Position numbers and translations under genes: made by a program
The notes under the pieces: model-generated
Databases searched by the model: none
What the model was told of the DNA's origin: nothing
What the model saw: the letters and a program-made list of their open reading frames with translations, nothing else
From: Colias croceus
Taxonomy: Eukaryota > Arthropoda > Insecta > Lepidoptera > Pieridae
DNA length: 64,000 bases
Assembly: GCF_905220415.1 (NCBI RefSeq)
Contig: NC_059539.1
Location: 11,594,001-11,658,000 of the forward strand
Reading direction: 5' to 3'
Shown here: positions 10,785-21,809 of the stretch, one piece after another
Position numbering within the stretch: the first letter of the stretch is position 1
Layout of the letters: every line of letters begins with the position of its first letter

Positions 10785-13700
10785 TTCTTCTACCTTTATG
10801 TACCTACGTCCTACATGTATGTTCTAATTTATATACTTCGTTGCACTTTTTTACCACTTGCCACTTGGACAAATTTGTAAAAAATATATAAAAATAAAAC
10901 ATGGAATTTATTTTTATATTGTTACAATGTAATTGTTCAAAATTGATAGGATGAGCATATAATTTAAATCTTCAACAAATACTGTATACTATTGTTTGTC
11001 ATTTTCCTGGTTTCACGAACAATTTACCCAAGATCAATTTAAATAAAAACTGAATGATTCGTACAAATACAAGGTTAGGATGTTTTTATTAATCTTTAAC
11101 AAATTGACGTATTTCTACAAAAACATAACAAGTAAAACAAAATTACATCTTGTATAAAGTATAATAAAGTGACAAGTTCCGCAACAAAAAATAACCAAAT
11201 TGTTTGCTTATTATCCGAAAAATGGAAAATAAGTATGATGTAACTATTTTTGTTATTCACCTAGCTCCTATTATTATAAAATTGAATAATGTGTTATGTG
11301 TATGTGAAAAAATACTGTATGCATTCTGTAACTTAAAGTTATTTCTAGAAATTCGGTAGTATAGTACTTATACCCAAACCTACTTTTAACTTCGTAAAAC
11401 TAACTCATACCACAGATAACTCGTACCTATATTGTTATGTAAATGAAATAACTAATGTTCTTTTAAAAATGAAATAACTCTACAAATTATTGCATATATA
11501 TATTTGATATGTTGACCAGCTCATATCTGTTCCTAGTGCAGGGAAATGGCCCTCTTTTGAAACTTTAAGGCTAAATTGAAAGGCTATAATTTCAACACAT
11601 AACATAAGGCACATAACTCGTCTAACATTTTGTTTCTTTATTACTTCAAGAAGTTTTCCTTCATCGTTTGTAGCAGTGGTAAAGAACATCGATAAATAGA
11701 GAAATGTTCTTAATTTTTGCACACTTAAACTCTTCATCTCTTAATTAAAGCCTCGACTACTCCTAACAGGTAATAATTAAACATGCAATTGTACTCTAAT
11801 AACGAACACCCACCAGCTCAGAAGACTGAAGTAAACAAATCGGACACTTGTGTCAAGTGACATAATTAAGATTGTTATATTCCAAGTACACAGGTGTTAA
11901 AGGGAATCTGATGCCGCTCCCACACTCCGTTTTATTGACACTTGGAATCAGTTGGACCTTGGTTGTAGCTTGAACAATATTATGAAGATGATTGTGTTTG
12001 TATGGTAATACAGATAATAATATAATACCTACTCTAATAATACTACCTCATATCAAATAATAGTTTAGTTGTCTGTCTCGTAGTTTTGGGTCGGTATGCT
12101 TATATGACAATAGGTACTCGAAGGAGCAAAAGTAAGGACATTTCATTCAGAAATATTATCCGCAAAATATCACATCTAAAGAGTACAATTAGAAGACTAC
12201 ATTTTTTATAAATCGTATGTTGTTCTATACAAAACAAACTACAATAATAAGTAAATGTAATGAAAATTACCTTCGTTTCATTTTTAAGGTTTGCTAGAGA
12301 TGGTTCGTGATAACTCACCGTGAGGTCGTTGGAAGGCCGGAGCGTGGGATATTTGAAGTTAAACTATTATATTTTATGTAAACAGTACATAATTAATACG
12401 TTTTTACGTTTGTAATTAGCTTATTATAAAGAAAAATGAAAGAGCTATTTATTATATTGTATAGCGCCATATTTTCTTTTTATTTGTTGACCTTGCTTGA
12501 CTGTCAGAATTTTCGCAGCAGTATTGTTTTTCCACAGAAGATGGACTATCGAGTTATAGACTAAAGTGCTACTGACTACTGCTCCTGAACTACTGCTTAT
12601 AACTCAATAGTTTATAGAAAACTAGCATCATAGAAATCTAAATAACAAGACTAGCATAGTAGTTCCATGGAGCTTTCAGAATTATGGTGGTGTGTGTCGT
12701 TCACAATAATTATTGTAATTAATTAGACAATCGTCATGGTTTTGCTTAGGTTGACTCTATTAATCGAAGCGAAGACAATTAAAAAATTAACAATTACAGA
12801 AATAGTTCTAGGATTTCTTGAGTTAAAATTGTTGAACGTTACTCTCTTTATATGTTATATATTTATGTTCTGTCCCGACTCAAGTCGGGTAAAGACAGAT
12901 GCATAAATCAACGCAAAATCATATTCCAATGAACCAAGACGAAAACTCTTTTATTCAAGTCTCAATTCTCAAAAGTTGGTTAAATCGTTCCGTAAAATAC
13001 CTTCTTGTTAACTGGCACGGAATAATGTCTCTTTATTTTCCACATAATGGATATAAAATAGCTTGTGAATTGGGCTATAAGTATGGTGAAGCATTGTTAT
13101 GTGGGTTTTCATTTCTGTACGAAAGTGTCATATAGTTTCTGTGCTTTTTAACCAACATTAAGAGGTGATATTGCAAGGGTTTCTTTATGTAAAGCATACA
13201 GATTTCTTCGCTAAAATGTGGATTGATTTTTAAAACTATTTTTCTTTTCGCTAGTGTTGATAGTCAGATTTTTTTAATGGAACACTGGGGCAATTGATGA
13301 CAATTGTTAAACGAAGTCAACAAAGAGAAAAAGCAGGAGAGTTATTTTTAGACTAACTTTTGACTAATAATGAGATTAATGTATAGGTCATGTTGACATT
13401 CTCAAACTTTTATTTTTCGACGTAATCGATGTTTCGTTATTATTTGAAAACATATAGGTTAAACAATTTCCGTGAGGTAACTATGCCTTTCCAAGGCCTT
13501 TCCTTTATGAAACTATATGCCTTTCCTGATTTCATTTATGAAATCCCGATAATATAATTGTAATTTATTATACTTGAACAAAATACATATCATCGTATTG
13601 AATTTAAAAAAGCTAAATTATTTGTCAGATTGAGTAATAAAGACATCCTCGTAAATTTTAGGAATAGCAGTTTTTCTGAATGTTGCATACAGCTATTAGC

Positions 13701-13954
13701 CAATCCATTTAGCATCGATATAATCATGTGAATTAAGCGTCCTTGAACACATTATTGGATTATGCGTTGGTAATAATGTAACCTAATCTCAATAATTTTC
13801 TAACACCGTTTGTAATAACTCAACTAGAACGGATGTTACATCTCTTCCAACTTAATATAATCCAATTTCAATTTTATTTACCAGAACTAAGACTTAAATT
13901 GTTATAAATTAGATAATGTCAAGTTTTTGTTGCCGCAAAAACTGGATCAAAATT
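10785..13954. other. Gene-free stretch with weak minus-strand coding hints
   Basis: Nothing recognisable. Two minus-strand segments, about 12360-12250 and 12000-11860, read as short protein-like frames; the first has a GTGAGT donor after ACG at about 12314. They match no family I know and are too short to call. Confidence 0.35.
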
Positions 13955-14185
13955 AATGGTAACGGTCTTAGATTACAAAATAAAGTACAGATGGAGCATG
14001 ACAACCGCCCGTCGCCCTTGTCAAAGAAAATACGAAATCAAAAGCAAATACGTCGCTGCACCAGTGCTATAGCGCATAAAATGTCATGCAATACGTCAAA
14101 AAGGGTTTGCAATTTTATTAAAAAATGCTGCCTTGTGTTAATAAAACGCTGTAAAATTTGTTCCCGAAAACTAAAAAAAAGATAA
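13916..14185 (+). pseudogene. Unknown lysine-rich ORF, shared with the hAT at 54640
   Basis: An 89-codon frame whose central part, LQNK-x(1,2)-QMEH-x-N-x-PSPLSKKIRNQK, recurs in the minus-strand frame 55883-56110 of the hAT element. It is rich in Lys, Arg and Cys. I do not recognise a domain. Recurrence in two copies with most codons kept suggests it once was coding DNA of the element or of a captured gene. The two copies end differently (this one continues to CSRKLKKR), so at least one is broken. Confidence 0.4.
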
Positions 14186-15158
14186 AACATCGTTTCATAG
14201 GTTTTCTATAGATTATTTGGCTGATTTATTTCTATAATACGAATCATAATTTTACAGATATGAAGGAATATAAAACTTCAACGTATGTTGCCAGTATTTT
14301 GAAAATGTATTTGCCATTTTTATTGGTAAAACGGTGAAATGGTTAAAAGATCTTGAGGGTAATGCTGTTGTATTTTTCAATCGTGAATATGATTATTTGT
14401 ATAGTGCACTAAAGGTTCATGATCATTATTAGATTAATAAATTATTTTGTTACTTTTATAAAGCTTAAAAACGTCATAGTCGTTTTCGCTAGCGATTTAA
14501 TTTATGTGAACTCCATGATGTATATGATGAAAATAAAACGTCCCGTATTCTCGACTAAAAACTACCGCTATTCGCATTCATATATATGTATTTTGAAAAA
14601 TAAAAAATAATATAATTATTATAGTTAATATTGAAACTTTTTTTATGTAATTTATTTAATTATAAAAAATTGAATACAATTATTTTGTCCATATGTAACT
14701 TTAGTAGGCAGGTACTTGATGTAATAAAAGAATTTTTACAATGTTATAAAAAAAATATCATTAACCCGTAATTATATTAAAATAAAAATTAAAACTTGAC
14801 TGCTAATTTATGTATATAGCCTACGTCACTACCGCCACTAACATAATAATTCAGATGATTGCAATGTAACCTCACAACTCAAAATCGGTCCAACGGTTTA
14901 TACTGCAGGGCGTGTCAAAGAAATATTATACATACATACATAAAATCGAAAAACATAACCCTCTTTTTTCCGTAGTCGGGTAAAAATTTGGGAAATTTTT
15001 CAATATCTGGTAACATTACACGCACACAGAAGCACCGTGTACGTACAGTGCAGCGGCGAAATGACAGCACACATAGCTTTATTGAAAATGACGATAAATC
15101 ATTCGGTTTAGTTCGGGAACGCTCCATCTGTCTTTTATTTTGTAATCTGAGGTAACGG
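13955..15158 (-). mobile_element. Degraded copy of a hAT-element interior
   Basis: This block is colinear, as reverse complement, with much of the interior of the hAT element at 54640-56380. Shared pieces include AGATTACAAAATAAA next to GATGGAGC (13965-14003 versus 56020-56045), the CGAAAACGACTATGACG region (near 14480) and the CACCGTGTACGTACAGT region (near 15045). A second inverted copy of the AGATTACAAAATAAA/GATGGAGC block sits at 15123-15153, so the segment is itself bounded by inverted repeats. The CAGTGCCGGATTA termini of the 54640 element are not present here. Confidence 0.6.
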
Positions 15159-15556
15159 TGTTTCGTAACTGGATATAGTTCTTGCTATAATCGTGGAATA
15201 CCGGAATGTTTAATTCTTATTACAATTGTATTTGCCGAGTTTGACGCCTTAATTTCGTTTTTATTTGTAGGTTAAGTGGAACGACTGGATGCCATTATGC
15301 ATTTTTTCTTCGCCTTTGTATAGTCTGTGACTGTGTCACCTTGACGCGAAAAATTGCGCGGAGGACAATTAACTCTACGTTATCTGTGCAACAAGCACAG
15401 ATAACGTCTAAGAGCAATTAACCTATAGAGTTCTTATATTAAGACAGAACAAAATACATATTTTCTAATCTACTTACTCTTAGTCAATAACAGCATAAGC
15501 CAGATTGAGATAGCGATAGAGTATCTACACTGTCTTCAAACGTAGCGCGCCGGCAG

Positions 15557-15753
15557 TCAGTTTGTTTTCCAACCAGCTGGTGGGCTCAGTGCGTCAAGAC
15601 GTGTTTTTAACGAAATATTTAGAAAATATAAAGTGTACAGTGTTTCTTTTTATTTGTCAGTGTGCTAAAATAACTATTGTATGTTTAGCAACCGGCTATC
15701 ACTAGTCGAATGGGAGTTTTGGATAAAAACAATGTAAAAATATCTTTCCATCG
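15557..15753 (+). promoter_or_regulatory. Candidate promoter and first exon
   Basis: A locally GC-richer block starts with CGCGCCGGCAG and an arthropod-type initiator TCAGT at 15557-15561. It runs about 190 bp and ends at a strong donor, TCG|GTAAGTG, at 15753/15754. An ATG near 15709 opens MGVLDKNNVKISFHR up to the donor; an earlier ATG near 15680 opens an overlapping short frame that stops. No second exon was found, so this could be the non-coding or barely coding first exon of a gene lying further right, or chance. Confidence 0.35.
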
Positions 15754-16544
15754 GTAAGTGATTTTCAGCAAATTGATAAATATTTATGTTTTAAACCTAT
15801 TTGAAGGTTTTATCAAGCGCTTTTTTGTAATTTTATGTTGTAACTGTAACATTTACCCACTTTATGGGGTTGTGGAATATAAAATAATGAAATAATTTTT
15901 AAAAAACGTCACAATAATATCACGTTTGGCATTTTGTTTACCACCGTAGTGTTGTAACACATCTAGCGTATATTATCGATTTATGACAAAAAATCTATTT
16001 CATATTAACGTTGATTTATTTATTTTGTTTCATAAATTAGATTTATATGTAGTTGTTGTTGCAAATAATAGATGTAAATTTTTTACCGCAGGAAAATAAA
16101 ACATACCACGTGGTTGTTTTATTTGCCCTATGTGTTTTAGTTTTCGTTTGTTGTTTATTAATTTCTCTTTCAGATTATTAATAAATTCATTTTGTTTTAG
16201 ATTTCCTCAGCTAAATAAAAAATGGGTATAAAACGTGAGACATGAGTTGATTGGACGCCGCCACAATTTGCAATATTGTGTTCACTGCATTTCGAGCCTA
16301 CGTGTTATCAAGATGGATACTCTAGAAGAATTGTGCAATCTTACGCTTACGTTTTTTTTTTGTTCCTGTAGATAATAAATACATTTGATTAAAGAGAGTG
16401 AATTTTTATTTTGAAATTTTTTACACATAAGTTACCTACTTTAAATGTGTAACTATGTGAAAATTAAACGGTTGATTAAATGACAGTTCTCATAGATGAG
16501 AAACTACTATTGAAATACATACTTAATATACATGCGTTTTCAAA

Positions 16545-16690
16545 GAAAAACCCGCATAGTTCCCATTCCTGTTGGATTTACGGGATCAAAAGTAATTTTT
16601 CCAAATTTCATTGTAATCGGTTTAGTAGTATTCGCGTGAAAGAGTAACAAACATCCATCCTCACAAACTTTCGATTTATTAGTAGGATGT
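16545..16690 (+). mobile_element. Truncated short repeat, family B-like
   Basis: Contains AAAGAAAAACCCGCATAGTTC, the TTTCATTGTAATCGGTTTAG block and a TTATTAGTAGGATGT end. The ACTAG terminus is missing. Confidence 0.6.
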
Positions 16691-16851
16691 TAGGAAAATG
16701 TTTTCATTAAGACTGTCCTTTTATTAACTTGTTAAAATGCTGCATGATTCCTTCATGCTGACTGTGCCTTTCTCCTCACTCCTTTAACTTTATCATCATT
16801 TCCTTCTTTATTTTAAATTACATTTCAAGTTTTAAAATTTCTTTTATAATG

Positions 16852-17028
16852 TACTAACTTTCCGCCCGCGTTTTTAAAGAAAATCCTGCACAGTTCCCGT
16901 TCACGTGGGATTTCCGGGATAAAACCTAACCTATGTGTGTATGTACAAAATTTCATTGTAATCGGTTCCGCAGTGAAAGAGTAACATCCCTTCTCACATA
17001 ATTTCGCATTTATTATATACGTAGGATT
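16852..17028 (+). mobile_element. Short repeat, family B-like
   Basis: Starts ACTAACTTTCCGCCCGCG, shares CACAGTTCCCGTTC and TTTCATTGTAATCGGTTCC with its neighbours, and ends TATTATATACGTAGGATTA. Non-coding. Confidence 0.65.
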
Positions 17029-17589
17029 AAACAAATAATGTATTCAACTGAAATTAATTATAAGTTTTGTTTTTTTATTATTAATTATTTCACGAAACCG
17101 TAAATGCAAAATACATTCACGATTTTATCGATTGAAGCACATCCCATCACTATCACCTTCTATCTATCTAAATACGTACCTATAGTAAAAATGGTGCCAT
17201 GACTATGTTGAAACGTAGCTTGTTGTCTATAGCTGTCTCATTCTTTCATACGACGTTTTCTTTAGATAGAGAGAAACAAATATATGTAAATTGTATACGC
17301 TCGATACAAGTACTCTATAGGTTAATTGCTCTTAGGATAACGTAGAGTTAATTGTCCTGTTACTGAAACAAAAAGTATAGCTCTTTCTAGATAAATAAAA
17401 GGTTTTTAATGTCACTTTTAGCACCTTTTAGTTTGGAATTGTTTTATTCCCGTGAGTATTAGAAGGTCGTAGGTCAAAAACTATAGGGGATTCTCGGTAC
17501 CTATATTAGTTTAAAATAAAGTCAATTACATTTATTTATTCAATTATACTTCTTCTAGAAGCATTTTCGACCGCTTCCTTCATACAGTG

Positions 17590-17790
17590 GATGACGCGCG
17601 AGCGTAGTACCGAGGGGTCCTGGGTTCGATTCCCGGTGGAGACGAAGAAAAAAATGTCTCGGTCTGGCAGGGCACAGAAGGCTGATCATTTACTTGTCCC
17701 TAAAGAAAATCGATCAGTGAAACAGATGTATAAATATAATAATGCATCTGCCCCTTACCCCACTAGGGGCACTTTTAGAAGCATTTTTGA
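17590..17790 (+). mobile_element. tRNA-derived SINE
   Basis: A tRNA-like segment with a B box (GGGTTCGATTCCCGG at 17622-17636) is followed by a tRNA-unrelated body containing AAAATCGATCAGTGAAACAG and CATCTGCCCC...CCCCACTAGGGG. This is the layout of a Pol III-transcribed SINE. The body resembles a SINE I remember as widespread in butterflies (Metulj type), which is a recollection and not a search result. The 5' A box region is poorly preserved, so the exact start is uncertain. Confidence 0.7.
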
Positions 17791-18875
17791 ATCGTATCGG
17801 AATACATTTCTTATATTTACTATGGCTTACAAAACTATTCCAAACTTATTACAGTAACAAATTTTTTTAAGGTGATGTTTTTCTTTTATACATTTCTGTG
17901 ACGCAAATATTTTTGCCAAGTCTTTCAGATTATTGTGTCCATTTTTGTAATAACCTACTTTTATGTAATTTAAAAACTTTTGTGTTTGTTATCTTTTATA
18001 GTTTTTACATAGAAGTTGACTTAGTACTTTTTACCTCCATGAGTTTTTGCACGATCTGATAAGAACATTCTTAGCTTTACGTGTTATAAAAGAAATGTTA
18101 TTTCATTGATCTTAGTGAGAAATAGAGCTTGTTACTATTTTTTATAGTATAAATATAATACTTCACGTACTTACACTAAAGTTTTGTTTAAGTATTTAGG
18201 TTTATAACTGTCTGGTGCTGTTTGAAAATACCTAAATACTTTTCCTTTAATTATGATTTACGAAATATATATAGGTAGTATCCTTAGTATATATATACTT
18301 CTATATAGGCCGCGAGTCAAACAGCGTTTATTACAGAGGCTAGAACGTCTGATGGCTGCGACCGCGACACATAACTATTCTATGTTAAATTAAGTAAGAA
18401 CCAAAAACATCCGTCGATATCGAAATTCCAGTAAAATTAATCTAGAGATCTTAAATATTCTTGTTTTGTCGGCTTATAAATTAGATATTATCATTTATAT
18501 TTAAGGGTCGGATATGAGCATCAATTAATTCGTGTTCAATGTTATTAGCCTATCCTTTATGTCAATACTTAGCGCCGCTGATGAATACATTAAGTAGACT
18601 GGTTTGGTGGGAAAATTATTCGAATTCTTCATATTTTGCAGTCATATTTCATTCATTATCTAGGTGTAAATCTTTTCACGTGTATGAGCTATAATTTTAT
18701 AGACATAGCAAATAATGCATAGACTATGAATAGTGATATTATTGGTAGAGTATTTTTTACAAAATGTAACTGACTTCACACGTAAATGTGTGTTCTAAAT
18801 ACGAGATTGTATGTCACACAACATTTCCATAGCAAATCGTTCTGGATAAATATCGGAGCAAACAGATTAATAAAT
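17791..18875. other. Gene-free stretch
   Basis: AT-rich DNA; I see no gene, terminal repeat or tandem array. Confidence 0.45.
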
Positions 18876-19092
18876 AAATATTATAAAGGCGAAAGTTTGT
18901 ATGGATGTATGGATGTTTGTTACTCTTTCACGTAAAAACTACTGAACCGATTACAATGAAATATAGCACACATATAGAGGGTAACTTGGATTAACACATA
19001 GGATAGTTTTTATCCCGGAAATCCCACGGGAACGGGAACTATGCGGGTTTTCCTTTGCAAACGCAGGCGAAGCCGTGGGCGCAAATCTAGTA
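18876..19092 (-). mobile_element. Short ACTAG repeat, family B, minus orientation
   Basis: Begins with TTATAAAGGCGAAAGTTTGT, contains ATCCCACGGGAACGGGAACT and ends GGGCGCAAATCTAGTA. Related to 16852-17028. Confidence 0.7.
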
Positions 19093-19536
19093 AGAAATAA
19101 ATGTCTGATATTGGAACAAAACCAAAATTGACTGGTAAACATTTGTCATAGTTTAACATAATAGACTGCCCTTTTAGATTTATTTCGTATACAACTAAAA
19201 ATCTATCTTATTACAAAATTTATAGCAGGATGTACGACACAGGATTAGCCAATATGGCTACCGTTACTCATAACTAAATAAATATGTACAAGTTGCGTAA
19301 CAGTCGACAGATATACGCAAAATGGAAGACCGGTTTCATCTCGGATTTTGTTACAACGTAGCGTAATAAGTATAGCTCTTTCATTCATAGATTTCATTCC
19401 CGTTATTCTACAACTATTTTATCAAAACCAGAATGAGCTTCTGTCATGTTATCTCAAGGAATAAATTATTTATTTGTTATTCAGTCCAGTGGTCAACCTA
19501 TAAAAGTAAAAATTGCTCTATAATATTTTGTTTATC

Positions 19537-19740
19537 TACACTAATACTATAAAGAGGAAAACTTTGTTTGTTTGTTTGATTGTAATGAATAGGCTCATAA
19601 ACTACTGGACCGATTTTAAAAATTCTTTCACAATTCGAAAGCTACATTATCTACGAGTAATAAAGGCTTTATATTATCACGCTAAGACCAACAGGAGCGG
19701 AGCCACGCGGGTGAAACCTCGCGGCCGCGGCACAGCTAGT
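19537..19740 (-). mobile_element. Short ACTAG repeat interrupted by a Jockey LINE
   Basis: From ACACTAATACTATAAAGAGG through AGGAGCGGAGCCACGCGGGT to CACAGCTAGT, the typical end of this repeat class on the minus strand. The LINE integrated exactly at its terminal CGGCACAGCTAGT. Confidence 0.7.
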
Positions 19741-21392
19741 GCCGCCCGCCCTTATCGCTCTCCTAGTAGCTACTTTTAATTGTCTCCTGGCCAATTGTAT
19801 CTTCCCCGCTAAGTGGAAGGAAGCAATTGTGATCGGGATCCACAAACCGGGCAAACCCCGGAACGTGGCATCTAGCTACCGTCCCATTAGTCTCCTCAGC
19901 TCTCTGGGGAAAATCTATGAGAGAATCATCTCCAAACGCCTCTGGGACGCAGTCATTGCCAAAAAACTGCTCCCAGACGAACAGTTCGGCTTTAGACGAG
20001 CTCACTCATGTCCTCACCAAGTACACCGCATCACGGAGTACATTCTCGCGGGCCTCACCCGCCTCAGACCCCACAGAACGGGAGCGGTCTTCTTTGACGT
20101 AGCGAAGGCGTTCGACAAGGTCTGGCACAACGGTTTGATTTACAAACTGTACACTCTCGGCGTGCCAGACAGTCTCGTGTTCATCATACGAGACTTCTTG
20201 TCTAACCGGTCCTTTCGCTACAGATTAGACGGCACGCTCTCGTCTTCACGTCCCATCCAGGCCGGAGTCCCTCAGGGCTCCGTCTTGTCGCCCCTCCTAT
20301 TCGCGCTATACACTAGCGACATCCCAAAGCACGATAAAGTGCAATTATCCCTCTTCGCGGACGACACGGCACTCTACGTGTCGAGTCCATACCGCAAAAG
20401 AATAGCTCCACTCCTACAATCCGCGACCGATGCATTAGGCAAATGGTTCCGCAAATGGGGTATCACTGTGAACCCCGACAAGAGCGCCGCCGTGCTCTTC
20501 AGGCGCGGCGGCCCCGAGGCCATAGATAGTGTCAAACTCTATGGCCAAGCCATTCCATGGCAAAAGCACACTAAATTCTTAGGCGTCACTCTAGACGCAC
20601 ACATGTCATTTAAAGCCCACATTAAGGCAGTCCGTAAGAAAGCCAGCTATGTCCTTAGCCGGCTCTATTACCTTATTAACAGACGCAGTAAAATGTCCCT
20701 TAGAAATAAGGTGACACTTTACAAAACGGTGGTCCGTCCAATCCTCACTTATAGTAGTGTAGTTTTCGCGCATTGCGCTCCCAGCTCCATACACAAGCTC
20801 CAGACGATTCAGTCGCGGTTCATGAGAACAGCGACTGGAGCGCCCTGGTTCGTGCGTAACGTGGACCTACATAGGGACTTAGAACTCCCCACCATAGCCC
20901 AATGGATGAAGCAAGCGTCTAAGCGCTACTTCGACAAGGCTAAAAACCACCCTAACCCATTGGTGACAAAGGCCATCGCATACGTCGCGAAACCCGATCC
21001 CACTCATCGTCGTAGGCGGCCGAGACATGTCTTGGACGACTCCGACGATGATATTACCAAAGCTAACGCACGGCTAGACTCGGCGATTGAAGCCCAACGT
21101 CGAACAAACCGCGACACCGCACACACCACAGCAGAAAGCGTACACCGTCTTCGCCGGCGAAGACGAGGTCCCTTGTTCCGCGTTCCCGCGCCCACCCGGG
21201 TGAGCGCCCGTCCGATTAGGGCCCTTCTGGCCTCCTCCACTCAAGCGACAGCTCAAGCCGAGGTTCGTGGTCCCCGTCAAGGGGGGACGCCCTTGTGCAT
21301 GTCGCTACCAGGGTGAACCTTCAGTTCACCCCCGCGTCCGCGTTAAAATGTAGAAGCCCTTCTGGCTAACATTGAGAAACACCACACAAAAA
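19741..21392 (+). mobile_element. 5'-truncated Jockey-clade LINE
   Basis: Flanked by the 13-bp direct repeat CGGCACAGCTAGT at 19728-19740 and 21393-21405, and ending in a short A run. GC content is much higher than in the flanks. The 5' truncation falls between endonuclease and reverse transcriptase. It sits inside an older short repeat, giving a relative age order. Confidence 0.88.
19742..21316 (+). CDS. Jockey-type reverse transcriptase, 5'-truncated but open
   Basis: About 525 codons without a stop until 21316. The reverse transcriptase blocks appear in order: YRPISLLSSLGKIYERII, the EQFGFR block, FFDVAKAFDKVWH (first catalytic Asp), GVPQGSVLSPLLFALY, FADDTALYV with the catalytic Asp pair, WFRKWGITVNPDKS, and KFLGVTLD. 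These are the palm and thumb motifs of the polymerase that copies LINE RNA at a nicked target. An Arg-rich tail follows (RRRRRPRH, then RLRRRRRG). The upstream endonuclease and the real start are missing: the first codon is cut by the insertion junction. The intact catalytic frame and clean target duplication argue for a recent insertion. Confidence 0.9.
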   Translation, partial: PPALIALLVATFNCLLANCIFPAKWKEAIVIGIHKPGKPRNVASSYRPISLLSSLGKIYERIISKRLWDAVIAKKLLPDEQFGFRRAHSCPHQVHRITEYILAGLTRLRPHRTGAVFFDVAKAFDKVWHNGLIYKLYTLGVPDSLVFIIRDFLSNRSFRYRLDGTLSSSRPIQAGVPQGSVLSPLLFALYTSDIPKHDKVQLSLFADDTALYVSSPYRKRIAPLLQSATDALGKWFRKWGITVNPDKSAAVLFRRGGPEAIDSVKLYGQAIPWQKHTKFLGVTLDAHMSFKAHIKAVRKKASYVLSRLYYLINRRSKMSLRNKVTLYKTVVRPILTYSSVVFAHCAPSSIHKLQTIQSRFMRTATGAPWFVRNVDLHRDLELPTIAQWMKQASKRYFDKAKNHPNPLVTKAIAYVAKPDPTHRRRRPRHVLDDSDDDITKANARLDSAIEAQRRTNRDTAHTTAESVHRLRRRRRGPLFRVPAPTRVSARPIRALLASSTQATAQAEVRGPRQGGTPLCMSLPG

Positions 21393-21405
21393 CGGCACAG
21401 CTAGT

Positions 21406-21809
21406 ATGAGATAAAGTACTTCGCGTATTTTCAGATGTTCTTCCTAAAATTGTAGGCTAAATAAAAAGCTCAATCAACTTGCTAACAATCTTTATTCTAA
21501 TACACACCTTTTACATACATTTAAATACTTTATTTATTCGTAACGGTGTAATAGCATCCCTCCATCGACCTCACAAGGCCGCGCATCCGCCGCGGCCGCC
21601 CGAATACGGCTACAATTACAACGTCGCTGCACTTTTTATGTTTTTATATGTTTTTTATAAGTAAATTCCATAGGCCTAGCGGTATACATTGAGCTGGAAG
21701 AATTCTAAATGTTTGTAAGTGGCCTTGTGATTCGTTCCTTTTTGAGAATATCGAGAACTAAATAGCTTTGTGTGAATATTTTCCCAGGTGGGTTAAGTGG
21801 GTCACATGT
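21406..21809. other. Short gene-free stretch
   Basis: Sequence between two LINEs. It has one GC-rich patch around 21572-21606 with CGCCGCGGCCGCC. No gene seen. Confidence 0.4.

Larger units (their letters stand above)
15362..17358. repeat. 2-kb segment bounded by inverted repeats
   Basis: The left arm, AGGACAATTAACTCTACG onward (15362-15435), matches the reverse complement of 17308-17358. The arms share AGGACAATTAACTCTACG, then GTTATC, then CTAAGAGCAATTAACCTATA. The left arm holds 23 extra bases, which create a perfect hairpin ACGTTATCTGTG...CACAGATAACGT at 15377-15407. No target duplication is evident outside the arms. It may be a TIR element or two dispersed copies in opposite orientation. 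Confidence 0.55.

Noticed and set aside
10206..12318. Minus-strand ORFs of 60-85 residues
   Set aside because: AT-rich chance frames without motifs; only the short snippets at 11860-12360 were kept, as a weak hint.
17590..17660. Possible functional tRNA gene
   Set aside because: A B box is present, but no complete cloverleaf forms and the SINE body follows.
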